From the NCBI RefSeq assembly GCF_901709675.1, contig NC_051089.1, forward strand, positions 17,234,008-17,298,007: a stretch of 64,000 nt of DNA, given 5' to 3'. The stretch comes from Syngnathus acus (taxonomy: Eukaryota > Chordata > Actinopteri > Syngnathiformes > Syngnathidae). Below the pieces are notes generated by a model. It did not search any database, was not told where the DNA came from, and worked only from the letters and a program-made list of their open reading frames with translations. A program made the position numbers and the translations under genes. Below, piece by piece: positions 52,746 to 64,000 of this stretch. Position 1 is the first letter of the stretch. Each line of letters starts with the position of its first letter.

Positions 52746-54259
52746 ATCATAGGAACATTACAGCTGATTCAAATAATGACAGAGCAGCAGGAGGAACTTT
52801 TCATTTTCTGTATTTGTTCAAGAATACAATGATCTGTACCTCTTGTGAATGTGGGCCATTAAGGGTGAGCCTGGTGACTGACTAGGGATTGTGCTGTCAG
52901 CAAAGATGAAAGAGCAAAGGGATATTTCAGCTTGAACGCTGGCTCAAGTAAGTCCGTTTGTAGAGTGCAGCAGTGTGTCCAAGTTTTGGCAGCTCTTGTA
53001 TGAATGTGCATGTGTAGCCAGTGGCTATTCCGGGCAGCCCCACTCGCGGCGCAAACCCACACCACCGTCACTGAAGTGGGAGCACAGAGCACTGACCACT
53101 GAGCTAAAAACCCAGGCTGACAGTTAAGCAGTAAGCTCTATATGAGCTAACGGGGAGTGAGGTTTTACTAATGTTCAACGCGCACAGCTCAAGCTGGCAT
53201 CTGTTACACATGCTGTTACCACTAACGGTAATAAAGTGACTGAAATTTCATCCTTGACCACATATGACACATATGTTGACATGGCTGAGGACCATAACAC
53301 CAACCTTTAACCCTTAGATGCATGAGTGACTGAACCCTACACTCAAAATGACCCATATTAGAATCAATGCGTTTTATGCCATTTTGCTTAATTGATTGAT
53401 TGTATTACCTTTTTGTTGTTATTGTTTTCAAATCCATTTTTGGGGGGAGTTGTAGTTGTAACAAAACGCTTTACAGAAATATCTAACATAAAATAACAAT
53501 AATACAACAGAACCCCTGTTGAATATTGGTTGTATTCTCTCAATTCATAATGAACACTTAAACATGTACGTATTAGGGTACAATTACTCCATATCTCTGA
53601 AGATACTTAAATCTTGGGCCTTCCAAATGCCAGCCCCAAATCCAATTTTTCTCTTCTCTGGTTTGATTTTATGAAAAGAAAAAAAAATTACAGGAAATCC
53701 TATATTTTAAAGACAACGCTTGGAGATGATTAGTACGCTATTTGGATTCATCGACAAAATTTGCACTCTGGTCTGATCGGATATCAGAGCACAGGGATTC
53801 ACTTGCAGCATGAAACACGCACAACAAGGTCAATGTAATTGGAAGTACTTAAAAAATACCAACATTGCCAGCATCGTCATGGAAGACGCAAACGTTATGC
53901 AAAGCAATATGCATACTGCTACTTTGGATTTGAATGCATCCCGCATGCAATTTCATTAATGCAACGATTCAGGGCTCATGTTGATAAACAATAGACTTTA
54001 TGAAAGCAAAAAGAGATAGAGTATTTGATGTATTGTTGATGTAAAGTAGAAAAAAACATTTATTCAAGCCTGTTGTTATGCTTTGCAAATATTTTTGTTA
54101 TGTCTTCATTTAAAATCAGATCATAGTAAATATCTGTTTTGTCAACCACTGCTTGTTATAGACGGACTTTATATTCACAGGAAAATGTGTTGAAGATGTA
54201 ACTTGAGTCACCGTCAATCCTCATACTAAACAGTTATGTAAGACTACAATTCATTAAAA
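52746..54259. other. intergenic, mostly unrecognised
   Basis: Contains the SINE head at 53028-53112. Otherwise AT-rich with no coding signal. Confidence 0.4.
53028..53112 (-). mobile_element. tRNA-derived SINE head
   Basis: On the minus strand TTAGCTCAGTGGTCAGTGCT (A box) then GTGGGTTTGCGCCGC (B box, degraded). It ends soon after. Confidence 0.6.
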
Positions 54260-54362
54260 TGTATGATCACCCAAAAAATGGTGCGACCCAATCCTGCGCT
54301 CGAGCCACCAACTTGGCCGCACGAATGGTTGTGAGGAGCAAAGGTACAGAAAATTGATGGAT
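54260..54362 (+). mobile_element. SINE relic with GATG-like tail
   Basis: Degraded body (CGACCCAATCCTGCGCTCGA) ending in AAAATTGATGGATGGTTGA. Confidence 0.45.
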
Positions 54363-55727
54363 GGTTGATTTGAATAACAATGGCATCAAAGAAGCTGAAC
54401 ATAATGGCACCACACACCTGGAAGTAGCCAGGAATAGAGTCAAGTATGTATGATTCAAATAAGAAAATATTAAACTATGATAGTATAATGAAACCTCAGG
54501 TGGAAACTGTGTGTACAAATCAAACACCCACTCAGTTTAAGGCAGCTGGAAGTCATTAGACCTACCCCCCAAACTCACCACCCCACCCCTGCATTGTGAG
54601 TCCTCACTCTCTGACTTTGCTGGTGAAAGACTGCAAGAACATTCGGAGAATGTTGGAAGAACACTGTAAAAGCAATGTTACTCGGACATAAGAAACACTG
54701 TACAGTGTATCTAACCTAATTTGTGCCTCATCAGAAACTGTGCTGAATAGCACACGCACCCCACACAGACACACACAGACACAAATACATCAAAACTTTG
54801 GCTTTAGTATGTGCTTACTGCTATTCTACTAGTTTGTTTTCATTTATATTTTTAATTTGGACAGGACACAATGTTAAATGTGGACTTTCAATTGCCTTGA
54901 AAAAGTTAATTTTTCTCTTTGTTGTTTAAAAAAAAAAGCTTACCATAGGCTTACCATTGCATGTTTTCCTGCTGTTTATAGACTCTAAAATACTGATCTC
55001 TTTCTGCTGATGAAATATAAACTCTGTGATTCTGTCTGCCCAAAATGAAAGATTTGTCATGGTGTTTTCTTGCTTTTGCGCTTTGTGCTTTTATTGTTAT
55101 TCAACTTCAACAAGTCAATGCCAGACTTCTTTCTGTACACTGAACCCTGCATGTGTTTCAACATTTCCATATTCATATTTTTTACCTCACATCTTTTTAG
55201 ACGTCCTCTATTTTGCTATCTTTGAATAGGATTTTTATGCAAGTCCCTTTGCATAGACAGCGTTTTTTTAAGATGCTGTTCCGTGCACTGATGCAAACAA
55301 ATACAGATGTATACACATTTTATATTTTCATTTTGCAAATGATACATCTGGTTAGGAAGTGTGTGGTCCTATGAGGCCCCACAGCAGCGCTAACAAAAAT
55401 TGTAGTGCTCTCTATCGTGTTAGATTGTCCATTTTTGGATTAGAGCCACATTTACCATATGATGTAATATACAGAAGGACCCCCATTGGTTTGAAATAGT
55501 GGCAATACTTAACCATACACTACTCAAGCATGTTTACGACTTTATATGTAGGCATGGATGAAATACCAGTAGTGAAGTTTGTCACCCAAATTTGAGTGAC
55601 ATTTGAAAATATTATGTGGAGACTTGTCCAATTTTTAATCCCAATCAAACAATGAAATTGGCTGTGGGTGGATTTGGGGATTGATTTCATTAAAATGGGC
55701 AATGACCGTTGAGTCCATGGACTCAAG
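54363..55727. other. intergenic, nothing recognised
   Basis: AT-rich. No repeat family or coding signal. Confidence 0.4.
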
Positions 55728-56501
55728 TACCGTATTTTTCGGACTAAAAGTCGCTCCGGAGTACAAGTCGCATCATCCTTAAAATGCACAAAAAAGAGGA
55801 AAAAAACATATATAAGTCGCACCGGAGTTTAAGTCGCATTTTGGGGGAAATTTATTTGACAAAATCCAACACCAAGTACAGACATGAACCAGCAACAACA
55901 GCCAGTTTAGCCGCTAAACGATACGGTATGCTAACGTGACAAACACAAACGAGGAGCTGAGAACGGGTCTGACGTAACATTAACAGTTATCCAAATAACT
56001 ATAACATAAATAACACCTTTATCAAACCATCTGCGTCACTCCAAATCATTAAATCCATCGATCAAATTCTTCGTCCTTTATGTAAACAACGCCGCGTGTG
56101 CGCCGCGCCGCTTACGTCGGACTCGTCGTCAGTTGCAGTTCAAATTATTCCACAGGCCCATATAACGATATATAAACTATATATCAAATAGCTATAATAT
56201 AAACAACAATTTTATCAAACCATCTGTGTCACTCCATTAAATCCATCGATCGAATTCTTCGTCCTTTATGTAAACAATACCACGTGTGCGCCGCGCCGCT
56301 GACGTCGTCAGTTGCAGTTCAAATTAGCGAGTAATCCCTCGCTACATCGCGGTTCGTTTATCGAGGTTTCACGACATCGCAGATTTTTGAATGTTGAAAA
56401 TTTATGAATAATTTCACATATAAGTCGCTCCTGAGTATAAGTCGCTCCCCCCCACCCAAACTATGAAAAAAAACGCGACTTATACTCTGAAACATACGGT
56501 A
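55728..56501. mobile_element. CCGTATTTTTCGGACT MITE, 774-bp copy
   Basis: Left end TACCGTATTTTTCGGACT; right end decayed (TACTCTGAAACATACGGTA). Two internal sub-repeats each contain CATATAACGATATATAAACT or TCGTCCTTTATGTAAACAA. A Tigger-like patch (AGTAATCCCTCGCTACATCG) lies at 56331. Confidence 0.85.
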
Positions 56502-57313
56502 CATCTTGGTTGCTGTGAATGCCTATTCCTATGCAACACAATAACATCTGCTCATATGATTAATTAACTTATTCACACCAACATTCACTCCCATTCCCAG
56601 GGCTGGTTGAAAGGGTTTATCTTAAACGAGAGGTTGTTCACTGACTGGTAACATTGTCGTTCTTTTCTTGGCAAATTATGAATCACTCACACATTCACTT
56701 TCTGAACTGGTGATGTCTGGTGATAAGAATGACAGTGCCTTCATTGACTTGTTTGCAAACAACAAATGCAGACATTCACTCACTGATTCGTTCGTGAACG
56801 CCAATAGCATGGAAGTACGTTCAGTAAAAGTCCCCTCCTCACCTAAAGCTGGGTAATGATTGGTCATTCCTGAAGATTTACAATTGAGTGACAGAGTCTG
56901 CATTTCCGATCTCGAGAGCATTGATGTCACAGACATAGAGCCCTGAGCCCTCCAGTGAACATGTGATTTTAGCACATTTTCCAGCATCATAAAGAGACTC
57001 TTCATTTTTGTTCTTTGCATACAACTTCAGTGTATCTTCACTTTTCATTTTAGTTTAAACACACTTTCGTCCTGTAATTTGAGTGATCTAGTAATTTACT
57101 GTCGATTGAAAATGGACCTATTTCAGGAATAGTTTACGTTCTCGTCTGCTGGTCAGTTGGTTGGTCGACAAGGCCTTTTCCGACCAAATCCTTATTAATA
57201 TCACTGATGTCAGTTTCGTGGGCTGAGAATGAGATTAACCATTATTATGGGTGCGGGAGGGGCATATACAGTCTGTAAAATTGATTAGAAATTAAAATAA
57301 TATCATAATTAAA
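56502..57313. other. intergenic, nothing recognised
   Basis: Minus-strand frame at 56676-57020 has no motif. Several CACTCAC/TTCACT short repeats. Confidence 0.4.
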
Positions 57314-57384
57314 TAAATCAGATGTCCATCCATCCATCCATCCATCCATCCATCCATCCATCCATCCATCCATCCATCCATCCA

Positions 57385-60208
57385 TCTTCTTCCGCGTATC
57401 CGGGGTCGGGTCGCGGGGGCAGCAGCTTTAGGAGGGACTCCCAGACTTTCCTCTCCCCAGCCACTTCATCCAGCTCATCCCGGGGGATCCCAAGGCGTTC
57501 CCAGGCCACTTGAGAGACATAGTCTCTCCAGCGCGTCCTGGGTCGTCCCCGGGGTCTCCTACCGGTGGGACATGCCCGGAACACCTCCCCAGGGAGGCGT
57601 CCAGGAGGCATCCTGATGAGATGCCCGAGCCACCTCATCTGGCTCCTCTCAACATGGAGAAGCAGCGGCTCTACTCTGAGTCCCTCCCGGATTACCGAGC
57701 TTCTCACCTTATCTCTAAGGGAGAGCCCGGACACCCTGCGGAGGAAACTCATTTCGGTCGGTTGTATCCGGGATCTCGTTCTTTCGGTCACGACCCATAG
57801 CTCGTGACCATAGGTGAGGGTAGGAGCGTAAATCGATCGGTAAATTGAGAGCTTTGCCTTTTGGCTCAGCTCTCTCTTTACCACGACGAACCGGTAGATT
57901 CCGCATTACTACCGACGCTGCACCGATCCGCCTGTTGATCTCGCGCTCCATCCTCCCCTCACTCGTGAACAAGACCCCAAGATACTTGAACTCCTCCACT
58001 TGGGGCAGGATCTCATCCCCGATCCGGAGAGGGCATACCACCCTTTTCCGACCAAGGACCATGGACTCGAATTTGGAGGTGCTGACCCTATTCCCGACCG
58101 CTTCACACTCGGCTGCGAACCGCTCCAGTGAGAGCTGGAGATCACGGCCTGAAGAAGCCAACAGCACTACGTCGTCTGCAAAAAGCAGAGACGCGATGCT
58201 GAGGTCCCCAAACCGGACCCCCTCAACGCCTCGGCTGCAACTAGAAATTCTGTCCATAAAAATTATGAACAGAATCGGTGACAAAGGGCAGCCTTGGCGG
58301 AGTCCAACCCTCACTGGGAACGAATCCGACTTGCTGCCGGAAATGCGGACCGAAGTCTGGCATCGGTGATACAGGGACCGAACCGCCCTTATCAGTTGGC
58401 TCGGCACCCCGTACTCCCGAAACACCCTCCACAGAACCTCCCGAGGGACACGGTCGAACGCCTTCTCCAAGTCCACAAAACACATGTGGACTGGTTGGGC
58501 CAACTCCCATGCACCCTCGAGGATCCTGCTGAGGGTGTAGAGCTGGTCCACTGTTCCACGGCCAGGACGAAAGCCACACTGCTCCTCCTGAATCCGAGGT
58601 TCGACCTCCCGACGGACCCTCCTCTCCAGCACCCCTGAATAGACCTTACCAGGGAGGCTGAGGAGTGTGATTCCCCTGTAATTGGAACACACCCTCCGGT
58701 CCCCCTTCTTAAAAAGGGGAAACACCACCCCAGTCTGCCAATCCAGAGGCACTGTCCCCGATGTCCACGAGATGCTGTAGAGGCGTGTCAGCCATGACAG
58801 CCCCACAACATCCAGAGCCTTTAAGAATTCCGGGCGGATCTCATGCACCCCCGGGGCTTTGCCACCGAGGAGTTTTTAACTACCTCAGTGACTTCGACCC
58901 CAGAGATTGGAGAGTCCGCCTCAGAGTCTCCAGGCCCTGCTTCCACAATGGAAGGCGTGTAGGTGGAATTGAGGAGGTCTTCGAAGTATTCTCCCCACCG
59001 ACTCACGACGTCCCGAGTCGAGGTCAGCAGCACGCCATCCCCACTGTAAACAGTGTTGACGTTGCACTGCTTCCCCCTCCTGAGACGCCAGATGGTGGAC
59101 CAGAATTTCCTCGAAGCCGTCCGGAAGTCATTCTCCTTGGCCTCGCCAAACTCCTCCCACGCCCAGGTTTTTGCCTCAGCAACCGCCAAAGCCGCGTTCC
59201 GCTTGGCCATCCGGTACCTGTCAGCTGCCTCCGGAGTCCCGCAGGCCAAAACGGCCCTATAGGACTCCTTCTTCAGCTTGACGGCATCCCTTACCGCCGG
59301 TGTCCACCAGCAAGTTCGGGGATTGCCGCCACGACAGGCACCAACACCCTTATGGCCACAGCTCCGGTCGGCTGCCTAAACAATGGAAGCGTGGAACACT
59401 CTGACTCAATGTCCCCCCCCCCGCCTCCCCCGGGACGTGGGAAAAGCTCTGCCAGAGGTGGGAGTTGAAGCTCTTCCTGACAGGGGATTCTGCCAGACGT
59501 TCCCAGCAGACCCTCACAGAGCGTTTGGGTCTGCCAGGTCGGACCGGCATCTTCCCCCACCATCGGAGCCAACCCACCACCAGGTGGTGATCAGTTGACA
59601 GCTCCGCCCCTCTCTTCGCCCGAGTGTCCAAAACATGCGGCTGCAAATCCGATGATACGACTCCAAAGTTGATCATCGAACTGCGGCCTAGGGTGTCCTG
59701 GTGCCAAGTGCACACATGGACACCCTTATGTTTGAACATGATGTTCATTATAGAAAATCCGTGCCGAGCACAGAAGTCCAATAATAGAACACCGCTCGGG
59801 TTCAGATCGGGGGGCCCCGTTCCTCCCAATCACGCCCTTCCAGGTCTCACTGTCATTGCCCACGTGAGCATTGAAGTTACCCAGTAGAGCAATGGAGTCC
59901 CCAGAAGGAGCGCTCTCCAGCACTTCCTCCAGGGACCCCAAGAAGGGTGGGTACTCTGAGCTGCTGTTTGGTGCATAGACACAAACAACAGTCAGGACCC
60001 GTCCCCCCACCCGAAGGCGGAGGGAGGCTACCCTCGCGTTCACCGGGCTGAACCCCAATGTGCAGGCGCCCAGCTGGGGGGCAATAAGTATACCCACACC
60101 GGCTCGACGCCTCTCACCGTGGGCAACTCCAGAGTGGAAAAGAGTCCAGCCCCTCTCGAGAGGGCTTGTACCGGAACCCAAACTGATTCCATATATATTT
60201 TTCTTCAT
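57385..60208 (-). pseudogene. Rex3 endonuclease/reverse transcriptase, broken copy
   Basis: Fragments in different frames: endonuclease (60208-59726, with [12 protein letters not shown], where the motif Asp has become Asn, and 59829-59350), linker (59249-58821), reverse transcriptase with [25 protein letters not shown] and [10 protein letters not shown] (58848-57715), and the C-terminal part (57884 down). Frameshifts near 59780, 59350, 58875 (one T lost from a T-run) and 57890. The normal stop TAA has become TAC, so the last frame runs into the tail. Not functional. Confidence 0.93.
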
Positions 60209-60327
60209 AAGGGGCTTTTTGAGCCGTGCTTTGTCTGGCCCCTCACCTCGGACCCTTTTGCCATGGGTGACCCTACCAGGGGCATGAAGCCCCAGACATG
60301 GCTCCTAGGATCATTGGGACACGCAAA

Positions 60328-60364
60328 CCCCTCCACCACGGTAAGGTGACGACTCACGGAGGGG
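60328..60364 (-). other. Rex3 copy 3 5'-terminal hairpin
   Basis: Same CCCCTCC/GGAGGGG pairing as copy 2, one base different in the loop region (CCGTGGT instead of TCGTGGT), so the stem is kept. Confidence 0.6.
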
Positions 60365-60376
60365 TAAATCAGATGT

Positions 60377-61829
60377 ATTTTTCTTAATAAATATAACAGA
60401 CAAAGACATTAAATCATTCGCCGACATGAAACTGTGTATTCGACCTGGAAAAAAAAGAAAGCATAAGATGAGAGAAGGCTGTTTTGAAAAGGTAAAAACT
60501 AAAAAAAAAAATCTCTGTGCTATACCAGAACCTATTTCTTGAAGAGTCATTTCTATTCAAATGCTATGCTAGAAATGTACTTACAGGTCTCTTTTCTAGT
60601 CATACAGTACACCAGATCTTTATTTACTTTACTTAAAATCTCCAAGGACCAAAACCCTGAGTCACCACTGAATTCCAATGAAACCACTCTTAAACTGAAA
60701 TTTACATGGCAATAAAAAAAGGTTGAACAGTCCACATTGACAGCAGCACACAGCAGAGCACAAAAGTCTGTCTTAAGACCATCTTAAAAAGCCAAATAAA
60801 ACTGGTGGACTCCAAACTGAATATATGGAGAGTTTGCCACGCAAATTGTTGAAACATTGGGACTGAAACATTAAAATCGAAAAGAAATAATAGCACTATT
60901 GTAGAAAAACAAGTTTCACATACTTTCATTACAAACCTTACCAATGCAGGACAAAGGACAGGATGGCTGATTCTTTGTGTTTGGAAGTAGAGAGTCAATA
61001 TTTGGTCTTACAGGAAAGTGCATGGATGGGCTGGGCTGTGTGGTGGTAAAAATGGAGAAAAAAGCGTGTAATTCACATGCACAGATGGTGAAATGCGTCA
61101 CGAACTACGATTCCAGGCAGAATGCGTCTCGGTGCGCCGGTGGTATTCGCAAGTATTCAAATCAGGTAATAAAAGAAATTTCCCACCTCTATGCAAATGA
61201 GCTTCAATCAAAACAATTTGCAATCACCAGCGCAAATAGCCACAGTTTTGGGGCCGCAAATAACGCTTACAGAAGGCAGGTGTAAAAGTGGCGCGAATCA
61301 GTGGACGCCTCATCATGGCGTTGCGAGAGCAATATGAGGGAACAATCCAGGTTCGATATATTCCAACATTCATCCATCAATCGTCCACTTAATATGTCAA
61401 AGGAAATTATGGCCCCCAACCTCTGTTAATTTGGGTAATTAAAAATGTTTGACTCCTCTATATGGCATTATAGGTTTGAAGAAATGTGTGTAAGACAAGT
61501 CAGTGTGCTTTCCACCGTATGTTGAACAGAGAATAAACACAATAACTGGTTCATGAAGCATCTTCAAGCTTCATTTTGCCATCACTAACAAAGACATGTA
61601 GCGAGCCTTGCAATTTTATGACATATTTTTTTTGCGCTGGGGTTCTACAGAAAGAAGCCCTAAATTTTACAAGTTTTATGCTGTATTTGTTGGAATGTAC
61701 AATCAAACTTACTGACGATATTGTGTGAAGGGTGACCTTGGCGGGGTTTTTTCCAAGCCCAGCGATGCAGCATCCACCTAAGAGAGCAGTTCACCCTTGA
61801 TTTGTCTTGAGAGCTGTATATATATATAT
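60377..61829. other. intergenic, nothing recognised
   Basis: AT-rich. A more GC segment at 61090-61340 may belong to an unknown repeat but shows no ends. Confidence 0.4.
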
Positions 61830-62610
61830 TAGGGGTGTAACGATTCATCGATAGTATCGATTCGATACACATCGATTAATCGATATAATGCTCTACGATT
61901 TATTGGCATCGATGCTAAACGTAAACATCGATTTATATCGCCGTGTTTGACCTCGGACATTAGACGCGACTTTATTTTGAAATCCAGTTCATTGTTGCTT
62001 GCTTCCTCTTTCCGGGAGCAGTACGCGGCGTGTTGTGTTGTGAGCAGAGCAGAGCAGGCACGTGAAAGGGGAGCCGACAACTACGCGGCTCCTGGGCTGG
62101 TGCTATGGCTAGTGTCCAAGAAGACGAGGAAATTCGCTCCCCTTTGGGCTTCAAGTCATTCGTTTGGAAGCACTTTGGATTCCAAAGAAAAGATGGCTCA
62201 ACGGACAATTAAAATTATTGTAAATAAATAGTTCAGTAATGCACTTTAAAGTTAATGGTATTACAAAAAAAGAAAGAATATTCATTTTTCTTTACTTATA
62301 TGAGAAAAAATATAGGAATTTGATAAAGTTCAGTGTTAAAATAAGCACTTTGTATACTACAATACTCTTGTAATTTCCTAAATAAAGAGTTTGCAGTACC
62401 TTGTTGATTTTGCGTATGAATTGTTATAAATCAGGATATTGTTCTATATTTTTTATTTAAAAAAAAATAAAAAATACATCGTGGAGCACTATATCGTGAT
62501 GTATCGTGAATGAATCACAGCAGGCTTTAAGATATCGGCAAATATCGTATTGTGATTCTTTGTATCGATATGATATCGTATCGTGACAAAACCCGCGATT
62601 TACACCCCTA
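61830..62610 (+). mobile_element. deleted hAT (BED-finger family), complete ends
   Basis: 781 bp with ends TAGGGGTGTAACGATTC and, inverted, TAGGGGTGTAAATCGCG, inserted in a TA microsatellite, so the duplication cannot be read. Subterminal CGATA-rich repeats at both ends. Contains the start of a hAT transposase. Confidence 0.85.
62105..62212 (+). pseudogene. hAT transposase start with BED-finger beginning
   Basis: ATG at 62105 opens a 35-residue frame, [13 protein letters not shown] then SFVWKHFGF, and TAA at 62210-62212. SxVWKHFGF is the typical first strand of a BED-type zinc finger in hAT/ZBED transposases. The Cys/His ligands and the DDE core have been deleted. Confidence 0.75.
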
Positions 62611-62677
62611 ATATATATATATTTAACTTTTGATACCCGTAATTAAATAATAATTAAAATAACATAATTGAATTAAA

Positions 62678-62940
62678 GTGATCCACCTCCGGCCCTCCCT
62701 GTGTGGAGTTTGCATGTTCTCCCCGTGCCCACGTGGATTTTCTCCGACCACTCCGGTTTCCTTCCAAAAATATGCTTGGTAGGCCGATTGAGCAATCCAA
62801 ATTGTCCCTTGGTGTGAGTGCGAATGGTTTTTCGTCTCTGTGTGCCCTGCAATTGGCTGGCAACCAGTTCAAGGTGTCCCCCGCCTACTGCCCGCGACCC
62901 CCGTGGAGACAAGCGGTATCGAAAATGGATGGATGGATGG
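62678..62940 (+). mobile_element. GATG-tailed SINE, 5' truncated
   Basis: Starts in the body (CACCTCCGGCCCTCCCTGTG), no head. Tail GATGGATGG, flanked by GAATTAAA on both sides (62670-62677 and 62940-62947). Confidence 0.88.
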
Positions 62941-62947
62941 AATTAAA

Positions 62948-64000
62948 TAGAATTAAAATAATAATAAAAAAAGAACTATACTATAACCATGAGACTGCTC
63001 AGCAGTCACAATGAGTCAGACCGTGTCTGTGTGATATGAGTGCACTGGTCATGCACGCCCTTGAAAACTGACATCATTGCCAACTCTTGCAGAGTTTTAG
63101 TAAGGTAAATATAAGCAGGAAGCACTTTATCACTGTGTGACACAAAACATTTGCTTACAGTGGATAAGGCCCTGCTGTAAACATAGTGAGGTCTTGAGCA
63201 CGTTAAGATGGGATCATAAGTTTCAAGTTTCTCATCTTTATTTCTCAATCTTTCCATTGAGCCTTACAATACCAAACATCATTCTGTCTTTGTGCAGCAT
63301 GTGTCTCTTGATCTGTACTGCCTACCTCCTGCCTACTTTGTTCAAAAACTCTTTTTTTCACATTTCAAATACACTTTTACATTTGCTGATAGGAACTATA
63401 CACTGGACTTTGTACACTGGGCAGGTTTTTGAGGATGATCCATGGTTGTTAGTTAGAGATAATGAGTGGCATATATCAAATCCTCCTTTTGAGGTTAGAA
63501 TACTTGCGCTGTGGCTTGTCTGTGTGTAAGTCGATCTTTGCTTCACAGTCTGACTGCACCGTCATTGGCTGGCTCACTCACTCACTATTTATACAATCAA
63601 TGGATGCGCCACATGGCAACCAGTGTAAACAGCTCCATTGGAGATGTTGAAAGGCATCCATCCAACAAAGTGTCATCATATTAGAGAGTAGTGCTGGAGT
63701 CAAGACCACACCAACTGAGACAGTACCGAGACTACAGAGTATCGAGACCGGGACGAGCCAGAGACTTTTGGAGTTTAAGACCAAAACCAAGATTTTTGGC
63801 GGTCAAGAGTGAGACAAAAACAAAACTGAACAAAATGACCCAAGATGACCGGTATCTTTCCTAGTTTGGTCTTGCGTGTTTGGGGCCATCTTGCGCTCAC
63901 CTGGGGGTGCCAGCACGCAAAGCTTTTAATTCCATACAAAAAAAACACCACCAAACGTGTGAGCAAATGTATTGGAGCAGATTGACCCATCGGTTTCAGA
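62948..64000. other. intergenic, no recognised gene
   Basis: A plus-strand frame at 63137-63529 is unconvincing. 63700-63830 is rich in GAGACC/CAAGACC motifs like a degraded MITE. 63872-63920 repeats part of 47979-48030. Confidence 0.4.

Larger units (their letters stand above)
57326..60364 (-). mobile_element. Rex3 (RTE-clade LINE) copy 3, degraded
   Basis: 3039 bp with a 12-bp duplication TAAATCAGATGT at 57314-57325 and 60365-60376. The GATG tail has expanded to about 13 units. Compared with copy 2 it lacks about 330 bp in the 5' region (between positions equal to 8825 and 9165). Confidence 0.95.

Noticed and set aside
56676-57020. 114-codon minus-strand frame rich in Ser
   Set aside because: No motif, no conserved neighbours; internal short repeats (CACTCAC/TTCACT) explain the composition.
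61090-61340. Possible exon or Harbinger fragment (GC segment with ATGGCGTTGCGAG)
   Set aside because: No ends, no transposase motif, no splice pattern; left as unrecognised.
63137-63529. Open frame of 130 codons with an exon-like piece (GQVFEDDPWLLVRDNEWH) and a GTGTAAGT donor-like site
   Set aside because: No family recognised, the start is in low-complexity hydrophobic sequence, and there is no matching acceptor-exon series nearby. Possible by chance.

Overview
This is vertebrate nuclear DNA, almost certainly from a teleost fish. It holds a multi-exon gene with GT-AG introns, Rex3-type (RTE clade) retrotransposons, tRNA-derived SINEs ending in GATG repeats, many short hAT, Tigger/pogo-like and Harbinger-like elements, and dense microsatellites. 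There are no operons and no bacterial features. The species cannot be named from the sequence alone.

One host gene is clearly present. It is a complete emilin1 (elastin microfibril interface-located protein 1) on the minus strand, from the start codon at 35959 down to the stop at 3379. I rebuilt 13 coding exons. Every junction has GT/AG splice sites and compatible phase, and they join into one open frame of 3474 nt (1157 residues plus stop). Domain order is signal peptide, EMI domain with seven cysteines, long coiled-coil region with a Gly/Ser-rich insert, short collagen stretch, and C-terminal C1q domain. The predicted product is a secreted extracellular-matrix glycoprotein.

Layout: 1-745 is the 3' end of a Rex3 LINE. 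1800-2219 is a Harbinger-like MITE. 2475-3378 is the region downstream of the emilin1 stop. 3379-35959 is emilin1. Its introns have been heavily colonised: a nearly intact Rex3 and an L2-like LINE remnant in intron 11; a SINE, a LINE 3' end and a deleted hAT in intron 10; a pair of near-identical MITEs in introns 3 and 7; a Tigger-like MITE in intron 4; a solo LTR in intron 2; and SINEs, transposase relics and microsatellites in the 11.6 kb intron 1. From 36 to 64 kb I find no convincing host gene. That part is intergenic DNA with nested MITEs, SINEs, a third (broken) Rex3 at 57.3-60.4 kb, and a deletion derivative of a BED-finger hAT transposon at 61.8-62.6 kb.

The observations most worth following are: the emilin1 coiled-coil region is split by introns where the human gene, from memory, has one large exon; Rex3 copy 2 is broken by a single CpG-type stop and has a conserved hairpin exactly at its 5' end; the SINEs share the Rex3 GATG tail; different deletion derivatives in the window still carry the start of their parental transposase; and one MITE has gained a GC-rich tandem array of CRE-like sites.
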